This document shows, piece by piece, positions 23,984 to 35,932 of a DNA stretch of 53,235 bases (positions are counted from its first letter, which is position 1; each line of letters starts with the position of its first letter). The notes under the pieces are model-generated. The model was given only the letters and a program-made list of their open reading frames with translations, searched no databases and was not told the DNA's origin. A program made the position numbers and the translations under genes. The stretch is from Lingula anatina (Eukaryota > Brachiopoda > Lingulata > Lingulida > Lingulidae): contig NW_019775944.1 of assembly GCF_001039355.2 (NCBI RefSeq), positions 108,145-161,379 of the forward strand. Direction: 5' to 3'.

Positions 23984-26405
23984 ATGTCTTTGTCGCCGTG
24001 GGATTTAGGCGGAATCAGTTTTGATTTCAACGTTTATCGACCGCGTCGCCCAAGCTACCTCATTGCAACGCAGCGTCGGAGAAGTCTACGGGACCGCATA
24101 GGAAGGAATGAAGGAGACTCCATTTCAACCTCCTCAGAGATTGGAGCAGACTTGTTCGACGGCGCCAGTACGTACAAGCAGCAGAAACGAAAAAACAGTT
24201 ACAGGCGAGCTACACGCAATTCAAATTCAGATATTGAATTGGACGCCATGCCGGAAACGAGGAATGCTACTCCACAAATGCTCAGCCCGAACAGTCCCAA
24301 AAATGAAGGGGCATTTTTTGAGGAGACTCCCTTGCCCCCTCCCCCACCTCCACCTCCCCCGACCCGCGTGTCGTCAATACCCCAGGCTCCAGCCCCTAAA
24401 CCGAACCATAAAAAGCCTTCGAGCCTTAAGAATAAAAACACGTCACACAGGATATTTGGGAGCACGGACATTCGCATTGAGGTCACCCCACCTGTCAATC
24501 ACCTGTCAAGCCCGCCCCATTCTCCTCCCCCTCCTCTCACGTCAGAGATAGACCAAAGTGTCCTGGAAGCCTTCCAAAAAGTGATCGACGAACACGTGAC
24601 AATTACCCGAAGAAATGTCGGGGAGAGAGGNNNNNNNNNNNNNNNNNNNNNNNNNNNNNNNNNNNNNNNNNNNNNNNNNNNNNNNNNNNNNNNNNNNNNN
24701 NNNNNNNNNNNNNNNNNNNNNNNNNNNNNNNNNNNNNNNNNNNNNNNNNNNNNNNNNNNNNNNNNNNNNNNNNNNNNNNNNNNNNNNNNNNNNNNNNNNN
24801 NNNNNNNNNNNNNNNNNNNNNNNNNNNNNNNNNNNNNNNNNNNNNNNNNNNNNNNNNNNNNNNNNNNNNNNNNNNNNNNNNNNNNNNNNNNNNNNNNNNN
24901 NNNNNNNNNNNNNNNNNNNNNNNNNNNNNNNNNNNNNNNNNNNNNNNNNNNNNNNNNNNNNNNNNNNNNNNNNNNNNNNTGTATACACAGTAAATTCGCT
25001 GTGAAATATAAATAAGTAAATAAGGATCCACATACATAAAATTATTTGATTTCACATATAAGCAATATAGAATATTATGTAAAATCAATAAAGATACACG
25101 CTCACACTGTTTTAATAAAAAATCATATATATTTTATATGATATTTTTTTCACTATTTAAGGTCACTTATTACAACTTCTACAGAAAAGTAAGCATATTG
25201 TCCTGCCAGCCTTCCTGCCCTTGCAGAGATTTAATTATCTATTTTTTTTAAACGATTTGCTGAAGAAGACACCATATTAAGGGCTATTGCAATAGTGTAA
25301 GAGCATTAAGCCTTAAGCATTAAACCGTAAATTGGTGAGGTACTGACTACCTTATCTTGAACAAAATCTTTTCGTTATTTTTATTGTATTTGTAAAACTT
25401 AACACATATTGTCTTTTCTATTTCAAAAGAACGATGTGTTAAAAAAGACAATACTTATTGTGTACCTTGTGCATAATATCGTATCAGTCTAGTTCAAATA
25501 CATAAAGCAAGTAGCAGGCGTGAATTCACGTGACTTTACTTGAGAAAGACTCAAACGCGCGCACTGTAAATATGCGTGCGTTACTACAACCGCATTTTGG
25601 AGCTTTTTCATGATATCTATTCTCTGTCTTTTTCAGAGGTGCAATGGGCACAAAGTACAATTGTCACGCTGATGGTGATATTTGCGTCATTGACGTTTGT
25701 GGGGTTGACACTCGTTGTGTTATTTCTTAGTAAGATCAGTGCAAGGATGGAGCACCAGGAAAGCTTGAAAGAGGTCGGTAACACTCATTTGATTTTAAAA
25801 ACATCAGACCCCACTAACATAACGCCCTTTTAGTGTATTTGTAGATCCTTTGATTACGCAATAGATTTATATTTGTCTTACGTGTATATTTCATCCCCCT
25901 TTTTTCTCTCTGCAAAATGGTTTACATATATACAATGTATAACACGCATATTAACCAGTATTCAATGAGTGCCAGGTGGTTCTACTGCAAAAGAACTGTT
26001 GGGTATATTTACAGCAATGTTTCCAATGGGAAATGATATAAAAGATAAATGGAATGCGTCACTTTATTAAAGCATGTCAGTATTGATCTCGATAATATGA
26101 CAAGCCACTTACGGAAAAGTCTAAGGATATAAATTAAAGACTTCACAATTCTGACAGTTGAAGAGAGACGGGCGAAATATAATCCACTGGTGCATCTAAG
26201 ATAAACAGAACGAGGAAAAGAGGATCAAATTTCTGACCGGCGAGTTTTTACCCCAAAAACTTTCGTTATGCACCCGGAAATGTATCGTGTCTTACTTGGT
26301 GAAGGTAAGGGGGTGGGAAAACATCTCAAGGATTTTATTTGAAGCGCTGGAAGAAGGAGCTCTGGATGGGCCGTGGTGTCAGTCTTTTATGTCAATAGGA
26401 TCTCT

Positions 26406-26436
<31 letters not shown>

Positions 26437-27925
26437 CAGTTTGTAGTAAACGTATCAAACTGTACTTGCAGGTGGTCCGGCAGAGTTATACCCACATGTT
26501 TCACCATAAAACGTTCCGTCTTCTGATACCGTTGCTCATTTTTAACGGCTTCGAACAAGGGTTCGTTTACGCCGATTTTACAAAGGTAGGTACACCTAAG
26601 ATTAAGTATTCACCGAAACTGAAACCGTTATGGAATTAAGCAGTTTGGAAAGGAGACGTGTATTTGGATGTTCAGGTCGTAAAACATGTTCTGCACCAGT
26701 TCGTCCAAATCGATCAGTGCGCAAACACTGGTGAATTTGAAAAATTGTCAAAAATCCTGCAATAAAGAGGATCGTTAGTATTTAAGTCTATTTTTTTGCT
26801 TATAATTTAAAAGAATCCCCATGGGGATTTCTGTGTAAAACTTTTCTACCAAAGGATGTTTGGAAAATCTCACTTTGATATTCTTTTTGGTGAATGCTTT
26901 TTACCGTTTTCTTCTAGTCATTTATCGCTTGCAAATTGGGCTCCAAATACATCGGCTACTGTATGATTACACTGGGTGTAGCCAACTGCGGGAGCTCAAT
27001 ATTCGTCGCCATGTTGGCGAAGAAGATCCAGCGAGAGGTCATCATCGGAGTCGGGGGCATCGTCCATATAGCTCTGATGGTTCTGCTGATTATGTGGATG
27101 CCCAGCGAAGAGGAAGTGGCAGTGTTCTTCATTGTGGCTGCGTTTTGGGGGGTTTGTGATGCGGTGTGGCAGACGCAATGCAATAGTAAGTAAATACTAG
27201 GCTTATACCATTAAGGTGCGCTTACAGTCCTGACATTACACCCAAGTTACACCGCGTAATTTCAACAGATTATTTGAGAACGGTCATAATATATCCCACT
27301 GCTTGTTCAGGCACGCGACTTGTCATATTAGACTGCCTTAGATTGCTTCCCATACCCAGCTATCGCATTCACAATATCAGCAGGGGTAGTATATAGAAAT
27401 ATAGAATATCTTATAGATACCGCCTATTAAAGTATTAAACAACCGAAAGAGTTTTTTTATTATTTAGTGTTTCGACCAAAGTAATACTTGTTGTTCTTTT
27501 CAAATATATTCTAGATTTTTAAAGCAAAAATAAACTGCTAGTCAGGGTGAAAGCAACATAGGAATGAGAATTTGACGATAAAACTCTTACATATGAATAG
27601 TAACGTTATTTATTTTTCCTTTACAGCTCTTATTGCCATAAGTTGTCCCAACGAACACGAAGTGGCCTTTGCGAACTTTCGACTGTTGCAGGGTTTTGGC
27701 GCCGCGATGGCGTTCGGCCTGGGCGCCGTGGCGTGTGCCTCTGTGAAACTGTACATTATCATGAGTCTCCTCACCTTCGCTATAATGTGCTACGTTCTTG
27801 CTGAATACAACATGCGACAGGAAGGACCGACAGACGTACTGGCCAACCCTCAAAACGCCAACGAGGCTAGCACGTCCAGCAGGTCTACTGCAATATCCAC
27901 AACCGCAGTAAAAGCGCCGACTTGA
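23984..27925 (+). CDS. UNC93A: UNC93A-like membrane protein (gene interrupted by an assembly gap)
   Basis: Visible exons: 23984 to the gap at 24631, then 25637-25773, 26472-26585, 26918-27185 and 27627-27925, the last four in consistent phase. Exon 1 gives about 215 polar residues, including a proline run at about 116-126. The later exons encode transmembrane segments with UNC93-family hallmarks: RLLIPLLIFNGFEQGFVYAD, KLGSKYIGYCMITLGVANCG, WGVCDAVWQTQCN and EVAFANFRLLQGFG. These correspond to about TM6 to TM12 of this MFS-type fold. The first five segments are not visible. Either they lie in the 349-base gap, whose real size is unknown, or the protein is a half-transporter with a new N-terminus. 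The tail is Ser/Thr-rich. UNC93 proteins act as membrane regulators or trafficking partners; the partner here is unknown. Confidence 0.75.
24631..24979. other. Assembly gap (349 N)
   Basis: A run of N within the UNC93-like gene. Its length need not reflect the true distance, and coding exons may be missing. Confidence 0.99.
26404..26437. repeat. (TTTC)n microsatellite next to a splice acceptor
   Basis: About eight tetranucleotide units, ending 35 bases before exon 26472-26585. It may lengthen the pyrimidine tract of that intron. Confidence 0.9.
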
Positions 27926-28013
27926 AAGAACGAGTACTAACCCCCGTGGCCTAGGCGACCTTTAAATTGTTATTGGTTTTGACCCAATGAATAAGATAAA
28001 AAGATGTGAGAAA

Positions 28014-28316
28014 CCGGATCGATATAGAGGCACCATTTACCAGTAACCGGATTGTTGTAGTGGCACCAAACTCCTGAAACCGGATTGCTGTAAAGACGAC
28101 AGTCACCTGTTACCGGATTGTTTTAGAGACACCAGGCAGCGATCGCTTTGGCTGGATTGTTGTAAAGACACCAGTCATCACTTACCGGATTGTTGTAGGG
28201 ACACCAGTCAACACTTGCCGGATTGTTGAGGATACACAAGTCAACACTTACCGGATTGTTCTGGAAACATCAGTCAGCGGTGACTGGATTGTCGTAGAGG
28301 CACCAGTGAAGCGATG
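28014..28316. repeat. 33-bp minisatellite, nine units
   Basis: CCGGAT or CTGGAT cores begin at 28014, 28047, 28080, 28113, 28152, 28185, 28218, 28251 and 28284. Spacing is exactly 33 bases, except one of 39. The consensus starts CCGGATTGTTGTAGAGACAC and continues with CAGTCAACACTTA. It starts 88 bases after the UNC93-like stop, so it probably lies in the 3' UTR. One plus frame is open from 28078 to a TGA at 28315-28317 and repeats an 11-residue block like RIVVETPVNTY. It has no ATG and is out of frame with the gene. Confidence 0.93.
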
Positions 28317-28317
28317 A

Positions 28318-30563
28318 ACTGTGAGGGATAATAATGTGTTAGTTGAGACGACGTCGTACATCTGCCGGGAGAGAATGAATTGTTAGGAGTCTTAGTTGCA
28401 CCGCATTATGCCATGTTCCCCTGGTTGGTTTTGTTGATTACTTGGTGATAAGGATGGGGAATCAGTCTTTCAAGGCACAGTGATCACTTTACGGCGGTAG
28501 TTTATTATGTTGTACGAGCTGAAGAGAAAACGTTTCACTTCCGCAACACAAATGACATTGGTAATGTGGATTGAAAGACACTGATATTGATAAAGTAGAG
28601 CGTTGGAATAGTTTTCAGTGATATATTTAAATGAGTTACTTATTTCCATATTAACTGTTTGAAGAATACTCATTTTAACTACTGAGCTAATGGCAGTGAT
28701 GAGCAAAATTGATTGCGATGGTTTTATATAAGTGGTCAGGACAGAGGAGACTTTTGCCAGTTTATGTTGTACTCTGTCATAGCCAGACTGATCAGTGTAG
28801 TCTCCAAATGTCTCCTTCGCCAATCACAAAATGTCATTATCTTGTTCTCTAACTTTACCTTGTTGGGGAGTAATTTGCTCAGTTTTGCCTACTTGTATAG
28901 CGACCCTAGGAACTATCTGACAACTGTATGCTTATAAAGAACCGAGGTTGTACCACTGCCGTTACAATAGAAAACATGATAGCACATAAATTCTTTCTTA
29001 TAATTGAAAACGTGGTGCAGAGTTTTTTTAAGGATTTAGCGCTAGTGTTTGTTGTATTTTATTAACTCGTCGTTGTACTTCATACTGCTTTTGAGTCTGT
29101 CCATCAGTTATTTTACGCAATTGAAATCATCGCACGTTAATGAGTTGTCCTTGGGTTGAAGGTTATATGTAGACTTTTAAAAGTTGTATTCTTGATTGCA
29201 CGATTATTAAAATCACTGCATTGAAGCGCGTTACAGTAGGAAAGGATAAACACTTGCAACAACCGACATTAAACCTTGTACTGTAGTAACTTGTACTCAG
29301 ATGTGAATCTTTTTTATCACTGACGCTGAAATGTGTACATTTTTTACTATTGGTGTTTGTGAATTCTATTTCCAGTATCAGTTTATTGTACCTCTCTCTT
29401 ATGCTAATTATATCACCTATGATTTACACATAAGTATTAAACACTGTTTTTTTTTGGGAAAAAAACGCATATTGCGTCAAGGTGCCTAGATATTCGTTCA
29501 GTAAATATATGACCTAATAAAGCAACCATCATTACCTATGGTTAGTTATTGACCGATTATCGCATAATGGTAACGCGTTTAACCCATGTAAAAAGTTGAA
29601 GGTAACTACAGTTCCACGAGAGAAAAGAGGCTAGACAGCAAAACAGTGTATACTGTTCTGTATGACAGCACACGCAGCTTTGGCGCAGGTGGGTGGTAGC
29701 CGGTGTGACGTGACAGAGATCAATCCCCCATGATAGAGTGTCCTCCCATCCATTAGTACAATTAAAACTCGTCTTTGATTTTGGACCATTTAGGTCAGGT
29801 TATAATCCAAACTATTATAATTAAATGGAGGGCGGACTTTCTGTTACACGGACCCTCAATTTTTTAAACAGGTCGTATCGGGCGCAATTGGCCTTGAAGT
29901 TGGTCTTGGGTTCCACATTGGTTTCACATGAGGTAAAAGTTTACTGGGGCTGAAGTTTCTCCCACCAACCGACCTCGTTGGCAAGTCGTTTTAGAAACCC
30001 ATGGCCAAGCCCAATTGGAACACACGTGGTAATAGTCCCGTTATTAGTTATTAGCCCTGTTTGGACCCCTTCTTGATATGCTGACACTATTCTTAAAAGG
30101 CGTGCTATAAAACCAAGTCATGCACAAAGCATTGTGGTTTCGTGTGTCATTATCTTTGAGTTTTGCTGCTGTATAGTGCTCAATCATACTAATAGCATAA
30201 ATGTATACCAACATAAAATTTACTGAAATTTTAAAATTTGGCTTAAATTTTCTAAATGTACACACCTTATATGCTTCATATACAAAAGTGGATTTCATGT
30301 ATAGGCATGCTGACACGATTCTCAATACACGTCACATATAACTGTGATGTCGCTTAGACATGTGCTGAAAGGATGAGTGCGAATAACCACTGGCAAAGTG
30401 CCCATCGTCAATTTTTTTTAATAATTTGCTATTATAAAGTTTATGCATATATTTGTTGTGTGATAAAATATTATTTGGTTTGAGGCATCGTAACTTAGCA
30501 TTTTAATGAGTTGTATGTGGGGGGGGGGGGGTAGCCGGATTTACCTGTTGTATGCAGTCTAAT
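28318..30563. other. Noncoding stretch after the UNC93-like gene
   Basis: No coding exon was recognised. The first part may be 3' UTR: AATAAA-type signals occur near 29516. The remainder is unremarkable AT-rich sequence. Confidence 0.4.
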
Positions 30564-31473
30564 GAATCAGAGCAACTTGTTTCAGCATATATATTACATA
30601 AATGATTTTTTTGTCTAATGAACCTTGTCTTGTGATGTAAAAGAGTTATACGTTAAATAATTGTGGTGTGCCACAAGTAAATGGGAAAGTAATTATGTTT
30701 TTTTTTTTTTTTATCCTAGAGAAGATAGGGAGGGGTGGCATATTACGGTATTTTCTCACAGAAGCCATCACTGATTTCACTTAACTGTATAAAAGTCTTG
30801 TAACTAGAAAAACTTGTTTCAGTGTATTTATTAATTTTATATAACTTTTCTCACAGACCAGCATTTGTTGGTCTAAATAATTGTATTTTTAACCAATACA
30901 CACTTTGTACAAGGCTCTAAGGAATAGTAAAAAATGCTAAAAGCAAAAGGCTGTTACAGTAACAACAAAAAAATCATGTGTAAAAGCACTCTAAACAGCT
31001 ATTTGGAATGTTTCCATTAACNGGAATCAGAGCAACTTGTTTCAGCATATATATTACATAAATGATTTTTTTTCTAATGAAACTTGTCTTGTGATGTAAA
31101 AAAGAGTTATATGTTAAATAATTGTGGTGTGGCACAAGTAAATGGGAAAGTAATTATGTTTTTTTTAATCCTAGAGAAGAGAGGGAGGGTGGCATATTAG
31201 GGCATTTTCTCACAGAAGCCATCACTGATTTCACTTAACTATATAAAAGTCTTGTAACTAGAAAAACTTGTTTCAGTGAATTTTTTAATTTTATATAACT
31301 TTTCTCACAGACCAGCATTTGTTGGTCTAAATAATTGTATTTTTAATCAATACACATTTTGTACAAGGCTCTAAGGAATAGTAAAAAATGCTAAAAGCAA
31401 AAGGCTGTTACAGTAACAAAAAAAATCATGTGTAAAAGCACTCTCAACAGCTATTTGGAATGTTTCCATTAAC
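30564..31473. repeat. Direct duplication of about 455 bp joined at a single N
   Basis: Copies 30564-31021 and 31024-31473 are nearly identical, differing by a few substitutions and homopolymer indels. The one ambiguous base, at 31022, lies exactly at the junction. Two haplotypes joined end to end would explain this better than a biological tandem duplication. Confidence 0.92.
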
Positions 31474-31725
31474 CATAAAATAAACAAGGTTTAAATTGTA
31501 CCAAAATAATGATAAGGTAAAACTAAAAACTAAATGAAAATATATAACACATAATAACAGTTATGGCCAATAATCTGTATGACAATGAAATCACCTAAAG
31601 AGTACTTCATATATGATTATGTATGTGATAAAGAGCTTGTATAGAATACAATGTAAGAGTTATTCTATACAAAATATATATATACAAATATGAGCATAAA
31701 AAATGTATAAAGAAACAATAAATAA

Positions 31726-32265
31726 TTAATAATATGCGCTGTCCAAAACACTTTTTGTCTCACTTATACTGTCACCACTTGATGTTGGTAAATGTGAGGT
31801 ATCCAAACGGCCTTCTCCACAACATAATTTTCGATTGTATCCCTGCCCCATGTCAAACCCCATATACCACAGAACTGAAGTGATATGTGCACAACTTCCA
31901 ACTGTCTTGGAACCAGCTTTACACTGCCAGTACCCGCCACTGATAGGTCTAGTTTTGCTATGGGAGGTTTGAACCAATAATGTGTTCTGGTGGCAATAGA
32001 TGTGTGCCTTAATTAACTATTTTGGCTCTGATTAAATCAGGTGCATCCTTGCATACACTGATTTCAAACTGGCCATCTAGCAGATGCTCATCAGTATATT
32101 GGCTAGCTTGCTTTATCTGGTAAACTTCTGGTAATTATTATAGGCTGGTGGTCTGTTGTTTGGACTATTTACCAAGTCAAAGGTTTTTTGCAGATTTCCT
32201 TGACAAATAAGGCTATTCATAGCATTTTGGTGAAAAAAAAAACTCTGCAAAGCTATTATGAATAG
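31726..32265 (-). pseudogene. Decayed SWIM zinc-finger protein of transposon type
   Basis: Read on the minus strand, the first part (about 32090 down to 32020) gives QASQYTDEHLLDGQFEIS followed by a segment like APDLIRAKIV. The end gives GYWQCKAGSKTVGSCAHITS followed by VLWYMGF, then an acidic Ser-rich tail. This order matches a family of repeated invertebrate ORFs with a C-terminal SWIM-type zinc finger (C-x-n-C-x-H). Frames change between the pieces and the first zinc-binding Cys appears lost, so it is a remnant. The family is common in marine invertebrate genomes and is probably mobile-element-derived; that origin is an inference. Confidence 0.6.
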
Positions 32266-32882
32266 TGCTGGTGTAAGATTAGGTCATAAGTAACAAAACT
32301 AGGGTGTGTGTGATGGAGCCTTTTATTTTACTTTTTATGCAAAATAGACATAAAAGGGGACATTTGCACAACAATTTTGGTTGTACAAAATGTACTTTCA
32401 TGGCCATTAGAGGGGGTTGAGTCAAGCCACCCTTATGTGTAGAGGTCTATTACAGCATAGGTCTCTATATAAAGTAGGAGCCACCACAATGTACATCTGC
32501 TATTTAGATAATTATGAATATAACTTTGAATATCTGAAGCACATTTTACATTTAATCTTTCTTTACTTACTGTATTTGGACTCTATTTCCTATCCATATT
32601 TCCCTTTTTCTTTTTTTTTTTTTTTTTTTTTTTTGATAGCATGCATTACATGAAAATGACTTTTTTTTTTGGTTGTAATTGAAAAATTTTACTGACTCTA
32701 ACCCCTATTTTCCTTTCAAAGACCTACATTTTATTATGGGTTGTTCTTTTTGAACAAAAGTTTCACTGTGTCTGCCTAGCCATCCTATGTAAGCATGTAG
32801 CAACTACCTCATGGCAGGAATAAACATGGCCGCCTGCTAGCATATGGACTGAAAATGTCCCTATTTAGTTTGAGTACATATC

Positions 32883-32980
32883 GAGCCCAACCCTCAGACA
32901 AGCTGATTTTCACATATATCTCACCTTATATTCATATCTTTTCAACCGTGAATAATTAGCTTGTCTGAGGCATTGGCTCA
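32883..32980. repeat. Short inverted repeat
   Basis: Arms at about 32883-32910 and 32953-32980 are inverted copies sharing CTCAGACAAGCT, with a 42-base spacer. It may be a small MITE or hairpin. A single N at 32987 lies just outside it. Confidence 0.6.
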
Positions 32981-32989
32981 TATAAANCG

Positions 32990-33270
32990 ACTAAATACGG
33001 TCAATCGACCGTGCAGTTGCAAATGGTATGCTACTAATTATAGCAACTTACTGACAACCAAGAAGAGACCGAAAGGCAAACTTTAGGATACCGATAATTT
33101 TCATCTTTAGTCGCACCGGTTGTCGGTGCACAAAAATTGGCCTTCATGTGTCAACGATCGCAGGCGACCTGCAACCTTAAGCGACCACTTTAAAACCTAG
33201 GGCAACCTCCTTGCGACTGAGGTTGCAAAGAGGTTGCCAAAAGGTTGCAAGCGCAGTGTGACCCAGGCTT
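32990..33270. repeat. GGTTGC-rich probable repeat element
   Basis: GGTTGC/GCAACC motifs recur many times between 33020 and 33252, and the end reads GCGCAGTGTGACCCAGGC. The pattern suggests a short DNA element with subterminal repeats, but I could not define both ends. Confidence 0.35.
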
Positions 33271-33597
33271 TAGAAATGCTACTCTATTTGGCGAGTGTAA
33301 AATATTTCGAGTATTAAAAATCCCAAATGTCCCAATAAATACTTTGGGGTCCCTTACTTCATATTCCTTGCCATTATAGTTGTAACATAGTCGTAGCACT
33401 TAAACTGGTACATTTTTCCTATCAATGTGGTGGATTTGTCAGTTAATAGAAGCAGTCAAATCTACTCTCCCGTGGCTTTGGTCGTTATTATGACAGGGAA
33501 GCTAGGGGTGCAGTAGTGAGTACAGTGCAAAGCCAGTCCCTGCAAAAACATCAAGGCTCTCTGATATTGTCATACGCCATAGATGTACATTTTGAAG

Positions 33598-34925
33598 CTA
33601 CTTGTAAAAAAGCGTAGAGACGATGCTAAGTAAGAAAATAGCATATAGAGCAAAAAGCCCTGACGCAGGATACACTTTCAGTCCGGAAGCTTCAGACACA
33701 GAGGCCTTTTTCTCTGCAGCGGCCCGAGCCACGGGGATGTTCGGAGTTGGTTTTGCTGGATCGAAACTAAACTCCATGCAAGGTTCGGTGTCCGGTACCA
33801 CGTGATATCCGCCATCCCAAATGGTGTTGCAGAAATCAGCAGCTGATGTGTACACCTCGGTGTATTTCTTACACACCGCGTCCTTTGGGCAAATGTTCAT
33901 ACCTGAAAAGAAATAACATGGAATATAATACATTTTACGGAAAAAAAGTTGCAAGCACAGAAGTTGCTGTCTGCTTTGGAAAGGATGAAAACATATCACA
34001 TAATTCCATAAGTCAGGTTTGATAAAAAAGACTTAAAGCACGTGCGTTTGGCATGTACAAGAATAAGGAATGATTCTGGGTTTTCCATGTGGTATTTTGC
34101 CTTTATTTTTCGTCCCTAACCTTGAACTTTTTCCCTTCCCCTTCTTTTTGCAAAAATCCAACAGAAATGGTAGTTCTAGGTATGGAAGTCCAGGCTCCCA
34201 TATAAATAGTACAGATTAGGGTTAGTCGGAGTGTTGGACTTAGTATAATGGATAAGTATAATAGATAGTGTAATAGAATATAGATTAGTATAATAGAATG
34301 TAATATGTACAAATTAATATGGTTCCTAGTGAACTACCCCCTGTACTATTCCTGTCACGCCAGTTCTTTATCAGCTGATCTGGATATGTTCCCCAAATTA
34401 AACCCATAGCTATATGTACCGCATTTGTTGTTAAGTTGTAGCGTCACACCAACGTAACGTCACTCACCATTACCGTCCCAGGCAGGGTCCGTGAACCAGT
34501 TTTTGTGACACGTGTAATCCTCCTTGCAAGCGTTCCACCATTTGTCACATTGGCTGGCGCACACAGGCAGTTTATTGAAACGGTCACTATACGGGTATTC
34601 TTGTTAAACAAATAAATATCTAGTATTATTTTTTTAGTATTATATAATGCGCCTCGGTCGATATCGCTTTTCTGAGACCGTCAAAACAATATAATGACCT
34701 CTGGCCAAATTTGATAATTGTATAATATCACATGGTTAGACCGGTGAAAAAATGGTCATTATCAGTTCAGCGCCAGTTTTGTGTGTATGTGTGTATTATG
34801 TGTGTATGTGTGTGTGATAGAGAGAGATAGAGAGATAAAGAGCGGAATATTTGACATACCCCCCTCACATTCCATGGACCGGAGTTTGGTGAGCAAGCAA
34901 AAAAGCACATTTTGCAATTTTGTCA
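33598..34925 (-). pseudogene. FOLR: Folate-receptor-family copy 1, 5'-truncated
   Basis: Three pieces remain in transcript order: the end of exon 2 (34925 down to 34860, CFFACSPNSGPW motif), exon 3 (about 34603 down to 34468, CDKWWNACKEDYTC) and exon 4 (33902 down to 33598, intact, ending in a hydrophobic tail). Exon 1 and most of exon 2 are missing; beyond about 34930 the sequence is unrelated and repeat-rich. At the start of exon 3 the acceptor AG seen in copies 2 and 3 is AC (TTTAAC), and one A is lost. The intact copies have four exons, so this is very likely a pseudogene. Exon 4 remains fully open, implying recent loss. Confidence 0.75.
34167..34350. mobile_element. MITE-like element in FOLR copy 1 intron 3
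   Basis: The left end (ATGGTAGTTCTAGGTATGGA) and the right end (GGTTCCTAGTGAACTAC) are imperfect inverted copies of each other. The same element, at the same intron position and with matching flanks, occurs in FOLR copy 2 at 44563-44719. The interior is AT-rich and has expanded TAGTATAATAGA-like repeats. Confidence 0.65.
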
Positions 34926-34965
34926 ACCGTGATTCACTTTGGTGTTTCTATAAGTTACACATGTA

Positions 34966-35384
34966 CTCACTAGGAATAAAATCGGAGTTCAAGTGACTCC
35001 GGATCCAAACTTGGGTGCCTAAAATACACCCAAGTGGAGTCAAGTTGACTCCGATGGAGTAACGCCAACCCGGACCCCACAGAAGGATCACAATTGACTC
35101 CATTCACACATCCCTTCATCCCTTGATTTATCTCTACAAAAGTCACAATGACCCCATATTAAGAAATTTTTGACTCCTTGACACATTATGAAAAAAGCAA
35201 CAACAATAGTGCCAAGTGGAGAGACAGCAGGCACCGTTTATTAACGATTGGTATGTACCCGGACGAGTTTTGAACACAGGCCCTCCCGCTTGAGAGGCGG
35301 ACACTCTAACCACAAGGCCAGCCGGTAATATATGGTGTTGATGTAGCAATAACAAACAATTTGTAAATCTGTTAATATACAGCA

Positions 35385-35419
<35 letters not shown>

Positions 35420-35932
35420 TATCAATGAGTTAGCATACCTCCCCAGTGACACGCGGGTCAAACCTACAACCTGGAAACAAAACCTGCTGACCTGTATACC
35501 AATGGGCAACTGAAAGCCCGGGCCAGTAATAAGTGCACGAGTTCTGCATGCAGAAACACACAGACGCCACTTGTTCATGCATAAAACCAACTATGGCCAA
35601 TAAAGTAATGTTTATACTAACAAAGGATGATGAAAACTGTTCTCTCTACGCCCTCTGCTCACTGCCATCACAAGTACTGAAACGAGCGAAAAGAGTTGGT
35701 GAAAGGGGTCAGCCAGACACTGGCCCCTGGTAATTTGACTCTGATTTTAGAGTCAGATTGACTCCATAAGAGCCAGGGGGTGATTGGCTCTGATAAGAGA
35801 GTCTAAGGACTCTGGTAGTGGAGTAACTTGACCCTTATATAGGAGTCGAATTAACTCCATGAGGGTCAAGGGGTGCTGGACTCTGACTAGATCGAGAGTC
35901 AAATGACTCCAACTTTATTCTAAGAGCTATTT
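34966..35932. mobile_element. Composite repeat with inverted ends and palindromic GAGTC motifs
   Basis: The left end near 34973 (AGGAATAAAATCGGAGTTCA) and the right end near 35930, read on the other strand (TTAGAATAAAGTTGGAGTCA), are imperfect inverted copies. Motifs of the type GAGTCAAGTTGACTC recur near both ends. Between them lie tRNA-like sequence, a (CA)n run at about 35387-35416 and low-complexity DNA. It begins just past the truncated exon 2 of FOLR copy 1, so its insertion may have removed the 5' part of that gene. The one-element interpretation is tentative. Confidence 0.45.
35262..35328 (-). repeat. tRNA-like sequence, probable SINE head
   Basis: On the minus strand there is an A-box-like GTGGTTAGAGTG, an anticodon stem CCGC/GCGG around a seven-base loop CTCTCAA (anticodon CTC, Glu type), and a B-box-like GTGTTCAAAACTC. 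The T-arm and acceptor pairing are poor, so a working tRNA is unlikely. A second B-box-like GGTTTGACCC, also on the minus strand, lies near 35457-35466. Confidence 0.5.

Noticed and set aside
28014-28316. CRISPR-like array because of regular 33-bp spacing
   Set aside because: Units are contiguous near-identical repeats with no unique spacers, so it is a minisatellite.
33623-33805. Plus frames opposite FOLR last exons (also at 44019, 52770)
   Set aside because: These are shadows of exon 4 on the other strand, repeated because the exon is duplicated.
35262-35328. Functional tRNA-Glu gene
   Set aside because: A- and B-box-like parts and an anticodon stem exist, but acceptor and T-arm pairing fail; better read as a SINE relic.
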